A DNA stretch of 64,000 bases from assembly GCA_910578115.1 (NCBI GenBank), contig CAJTPO010000019.1, forward strand, positions 1 to 64,000, read 5' to 3'. The notes beneath the pieces are model-generated. The model was not told the DNA's origin. It worked only from the letters and a program-made list of their open reading frames with translations, and made no database searches. Source of the DNA: an uncultured Lachnospiraceae bacterium. Its GTDB lineage: Bacteria; Bacillota; Clostridia; Lachnospirales; Lachnospiraceae. Position numbers and translations under genes: made by a program. This document shows, one piece after another, positions 61,115 to 64,000 of the stretch (position 1 is the first letter of the stretch; each line of letters starts with the position of its first letter).

Positions 61115-64000
61115 TTAATAGTGAAGATAACTGATATTCATATCCACGTCCCCTTTAATACCGCTGACCTTTCCTTTGGCTGAATACTGCCACATGTCAT
61201 ATCTGGTCGCCGTGTAAGTGGGAGCGCTGGCATACTGTGCCAGCCAGATCTTATAATTCGTCAGGCTTCCCGTATTGATCTTCTCACTAAACCATGTCTT
61301 ATTCGCATAGATCCCCGCAGAATAACCCGAATTCTGCACCGTCGCGCAGAAAGCCCTGCACACCGCAGTCCTTACCTCCCTGCTGACGCCGTCTCCCCGG
61401 CCGCCGCTTGCTTCCACATCCAGAAAGATCGGATAGCTGAGTCCGTAGCCGCTCACCAGATTCAGCGCCATGGATGCTTCCTCTACCGCCTCCACCTCGT
61501 TGACCGCCTGACTGAAAAAGTAGACTCCAACCTTTAAACCGGCCGCTTTCGCTCCCTTGATATTGCTTCTGAACTTCGGATCCTCGATCAGCGCTCCCGT
61601 AGAAGAACCTCTGTACCCGCAGCGGATGATCGCATAGGATACACCGGAATTTTTCACGGCGTTCCAGTCAATACTGCCGTTCCACTTCGACACGTCGATT
61701 CCCATGGTTCCCGACGCGGACGACATCTTTCCGTCACTGCCGAAATGATATCTGGCTCCCTGGATGACCTGGTCCCCTGTTACATAATTTCCGTTTTTAT
61801 CGTAAAAATATACGCTGCCGTCTATGGTCTGCCATCCGGTATATTTGTATGCCGCCACTTCCGTAGATTTCTTATAAAATTTCTCGTACTTCCTGTAATC
61901 GTCATAGACCGCCTCCTGATAGGCACCGGCAGAGTCCAGATAGTACATCTGATTGCCGTCCTTGTCCTTCAGTTTGGCTTTCCCGTCTACCGCCGTCTCC
62001 TTCTTTACCGTAATCTTATGAACGGCTGAAATATCCTCATCAGTACTGCAGACGGCTTTGATCTCCACCGTTCCTTCCGCCACGCCGGTGACAACACCCT
62101 TGCTGTCCACCTTCGCTTTCGTCTCGTCACTGCTGCTCCATACAACCTTGCCGCCCTCCGGTTCGGTCTTTGCCGTAAGGGTAACTGTCCTGCCAATGAC
62201 TACCTCCGCCTCACCGCTTATACCGATCTTCTCGTAAAGCTGCAGATGCTGCTCCTCTTCCACCGTCACGCTGCAGACCAGCTCCTGCTCTCCATCCGCT
62301 GTCTTTACCCTGGCTGTGATCTTTGCGCTGCCCACTCCTACGGCCGTGACCTTGCCCTGGTCCACTTTCGCCACTGCCTTGTCACTGCTGGACCATTCTA
62401 CCGACTTCATCTCCCCCGAAACCACTTTCACCGAAAGCGACGCAGACTCTCCCTTCTCAAGTTCCAGACTCGTGGTATTCAGTTCAACTTTCGTCTTCAC
62501 CGGCTCCTCCGGCTTATCAGGCTTTGAAGGATCTTCCGGTTTCGACGGATCCTCTGGTTTTGATGGCTTTGACGGGTCCTCCGGCTTCGACGGATCCTCT
62601 GGTTTTGATGGCTTTGACGGGTCCTCCGGCTTCGACGGATCTTCCGGCTTCTCACCCTCTGCTGTAACCTTCACAGAGCACGATGCCTCCTCAATCACAT
62701 AGCCTATTGTCACTTCCACTTTGATCGTGGCTTCCCCCACACCGACGCCGCTGATATTACCGTTACTGTCCACAGTGGCCACACCTGCATCACTGCTGGA
62801 CCAGTTGACGGACGGTGTTGCGCTGCTGCCGTTAACGGATACCTTAAGCGCTGCCGTTTCTCCCGCCTTCAACGTCAGACTGCTGCGATCCAGTGCGATG
62901 GAAAACTCTATAAGATCCGACGATGCTGTCGTTTCCACCAGTTTCCGGAAATTGCTGCTGACCGTCCAGGGATCCGGTATATTCTTCTTATCGACTTCCG
63001 TATATACCGTCTCGCCGTCTCCGATCGGTGTCTTCGTGGATTCTACCCATTCTACTGTATCTGTCAGCACAGATTCCACTGCCGTATTCTGTTTGGCGGT
63101 ATCTTCCGCCGCCGCATTCACTTCCGACTCACTCTTTACCTCATCTGCAACGTCTACTTTTTTGTAAGTGATCTTATCCGTAACCTTAACGCTGCCGGCA
63201 GAAGACGGCAGCACATAGGAGGCATATTTTTCATCCGTCAGAGGCAGAATCTTAACGCTGTAGTCACCTGCCGCAACGCCCGTCTGATAGATGATACCAT
63301 CCTTATCCTCATCCTTTAACGTAAAACTCTTACTCCCCGCAACTTCCACTTCAAAAGGAACTCCTCCGATCAGCTTGCCCGTAGCCTTATTGACAAATTT
63401 GATCTTCAGATCCGACTGTATCGATGTAAGGTTCATTCCAACCTCGATCGTCTTGTCCTTTTTATCCGCTTCTTCCTCTTCCTGGCTCTCTTCGTTTTCT
63501 GCTTTCTCTTCCTCAAGATCAATCATGCCTGACAGTCTGGCCGACTCTGTCACCGCCACCAGCCCGCTCTCTCCGATCACAGAGATACCCGACATTTCTT
63601 CTCCGATCACAGCAAAAGCCTCCACCTGCTTCTCCACGGATTTTGCATTGACATACAATCCGCCTGCCAGCAGAGCTCCTGCCAGTACAACAACGCCGAG
63701 CATGGCCACAACCATGTCAAGCGCATTCATATGCGTCAGAAAAGTCCTGAGCCGTACGATAACGCCGTCCTCTTCATATGCGTCATACTCACCTTCCACA
63801 TATTCATCATCTGCATATTCATCATACTCATACTCGTCGTCTTCGTACTCGTCACTCACATATTCGTCATCTTCATATTCATCGTCTTCATATCCGTCAT
63901 CCGCATATTCATCGTCTTCGTACCCGTCATCCGCATATTCATCGTCTTCATACCCGTCATCCGCATATTCGTCGTCTTCGTACTCATCGTCCGCATATTC
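61115..64000 (-). CDS. Large GH25 lysozyme-like membrane protein with acidic repeat tail (5' end outside window)
   Basis: At least 961 residues are visible, and the frame is still open at the window edge. In order: a cytoplasmic Asp/Glu/Tyr-rich tail of EYADDGYEDD repeats (about 1-70), a membrane helix (about 93-117), a SpaA-like beta domain and three Ig-like Big_2 domains (SSSDAGVATVDSNGNISGV, SSSDKAVAKVDQGKVTAV, SSSDETKAKVDSKGVVTGV). A Pro-Lys-Glu-Asp-Ser repeat linker separates the first two Big_2 domains. A wall-binding-like region (GWQTIDGSVYFYDKNGNYV) and a GH25 domain with FLDVEASGG follow. A GTG inside the repeats at 63859 could be an internal start, but the upstream frame is clearly coding-like. 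It lies just upstream of rfbB. Confidence 0.82.
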   Translation of the reverse strand, partial: EYADDEYEDDEYADDGYEDDEYADDGYEDDEYADDGYEDDEYEDDEYVSDEYEDDEYEYDEYADDEYVEGEYDAYEEDGVIVRLRTFLTHMNALDMVVAMLGVVVLAGALLAGGLYVNAKSVEKQVEAFAVIGEEMSGISVIGESGLVAVTESARLSGMIDLEEEKAENEESQEEEEADKKDKTIEVGMNLTSIQSDLKIKFVNKATGKLIGGVPFEVEVAGSKSFTLKDEDKDGIIYQTGVAAGDYSVKILPLTDEKYASYVLPSSAGSVKVTDKITYKKVDVADEVKSESEVNAAAEDTAKQNTAVESVLTDTVEWVESTKTPIGDGETVYTEVDKKNIPDPWTVSSNFRKLVETTASSDLIEFSIALDRSSLTLKAGETAALKVSVNGSSATPSVNWSSSDAGVATVDSNGNISGVGVGEATIKVEVTIGYVIEEASCSVKVTAEGEKPEDPSKPEDPSKPSKPEDPSKPEDPSKPSKPEDPSKPEDPSKPDKPEEPVKTKVELNTTSLELEKGESASLSVKVVSGEMKSVEWSSSDKAVAKVDQGKVTAVGVGSAKITARVKTADGEQELVCSVTVEEEQHLQLYEKIGISGEAEVVIGRTVTLTAKTEPEGGKVVWSSSDETKAKVDSKGVVTGVAEGTVEIKAVCSTDEDISAVHKITVKKETAVDGKAKLKDKDGNQMYYLDSAGAYQEAVYDDYRKYEKFYKKSTEVAAYKYTGWQTIDGSVYFYDKNGNYVTGDQVIQGARYHFGSDGKMSSASGTMGIDVSKWNGSIDWNAVKNSGVSYAIIRCGYRGSSTGALIEDPKFRSNIKGAKAAGLKVGVYFFSQAVNEVEAVEEASMALNLVSGYGLSYPIFLDVEASGGRGDGVSREVRTAVCRAFCATVQNSGYSAGIYANKTWFSEKINTGSLTNYKIWLAQYASAPTYTATRYDMWQYSAKGKVSGIKGDVDMNISYLHY
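62520..62655 (-). repeat. Pro-Lys-Glu-Asp-Ser coding repeat
   Basis: Tandem DNA repeats encode alternating PEDPSK and PSKPED units between two Ig-like domains of the GH25 protein. The units nest as 18- and 27-bp blocks and are nearly identical, so copy number may vary by slippage. Such segments usually span the peptidoglycan. Confidence 0.75.
63871..64000 (-). repeat. 30-bp tandem repeat encoding an acidic tail
   Basis: At least four 30-bp units (63871-63900 diverged, 63901-63930, 63931-63960, 63961-63990 and a partial) encode decapeptides of the form EYADDGYEDD. The array continues beyond the window. Unit length is a multiple of three, so copy changes keep the frame. Confidence 0.85.

Noticed and set aside
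61745..63167. Plus-strand reading frames opposite the GH25 gene, including a Ser-Gly-Phe-Asp repeat protein
   Set aside because: They are mirror images of the Pro-Lys-Glu-Asp repeats and Ig-like domains on the minus strand, with no start signals.
63871..64000. CRISPR-like repeats at the right edge
   Set aside because: The 30-bp units are direct tandem coding repeats in an open frame without spacers.
1..64000. tRNA or rRNA genes
   Set aside because: I saw no cloverleaf with a T-loop GTTCRA motif or rRNA segment in the intergenic gaps.

Overview
The window looks like chromosome of a Gram-positive anaerobic Clostridia, most probably a Lachnospiraceae gut bacterium. The reasons are strong AGGAGG-type ribosome binding sites, TANNNT/TTGNNN promoters, U-tailed hairpin terminators, a Csp-like S8 peptidase, sugar-utilisation operons with LacI and IclR regulators, and a cell-wall glycopolymer locus with LCP, GH25 and dTDP-rhamnose genes. 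This is inference from gene content. Nearly all genes lie on the minus strand; only a LacI regulator, a carbamate kinase and a broken larA are on plus.

Region by region (minus-strand genes run from high to low coordinates): 1-485 is the 5' part of a class IIC group II intron with the start of its maturase, next to a stem-loop. 486-1000 is non-coding and holds a 42-bp palindrome, a 32-bp-periodic operator-like array over a minus promoter, and a terminator. 1001-8687 is a sugar locus: fucose/arabinose-isomerase-like enzyme, DUF4867 protein, xylulokinase and LacI regulator, with a frameshifted YfhO-like membrane protein gene lodged inside. 8791-9726 is a carbamate kinase. 9734-17070 holds two MATE transporters, an LspA-like peptidase, a frameshifted SGNH protein, an MBOAT acyltransferase and an IclR regulator. 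17362-29911 is a catabolic locus: sugar ABC importer, large GH-like protein, two FAD oxidoreductases, a glyoxylate-carboligase-like ThDP enzyme, a TIM-barrel isomerase and a D-2-hydroxyacid dehydrogenase. 30226-31436 is a decayed larA. 31512-39029 holds S8 peptidase, a ClpX variant, an HtrA protease and GlmS. 39094-64000 is a cell-surface polysaccharide locus: rfbA, rfbB and rfbC, an ABC-2 exporter pair, a methyltransferase, five glycosyltransferases, a phosphohexomutase, a polyprenyl phosphoglycosyltransferase, an LCP ligase and two GH25 lysozyme-like membrane proteins.

The most striking structure is a 74-bp element made of three back-to-back hairpins. It is present twice at 71/74 identity, each copy flanked by GTAA direct repeats and each inside a protein gene. 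One copy truncates larA; the other adds 26 in-frame residues to a glycosyltransferase. A second palindromic family (TATAGTAAACGACAT ends) occurs three times between genes. Two genes carry frameshifts, one in a G7 run, and a G9 run precedes the ABC-importer operon.

The surface locus reads as one programme. Sugar activation (mutase, RfbA/B/C) feeds chain assembly by the glycosyltransferases on a lipid carrier charged by the phosphoglycosyltransferase. The Wzm/Wzt-type transporter exports the chain, and LCP and GH25 proteins attach it to or remodel the wall. The step after RfbC (RfbD) is not in the window.
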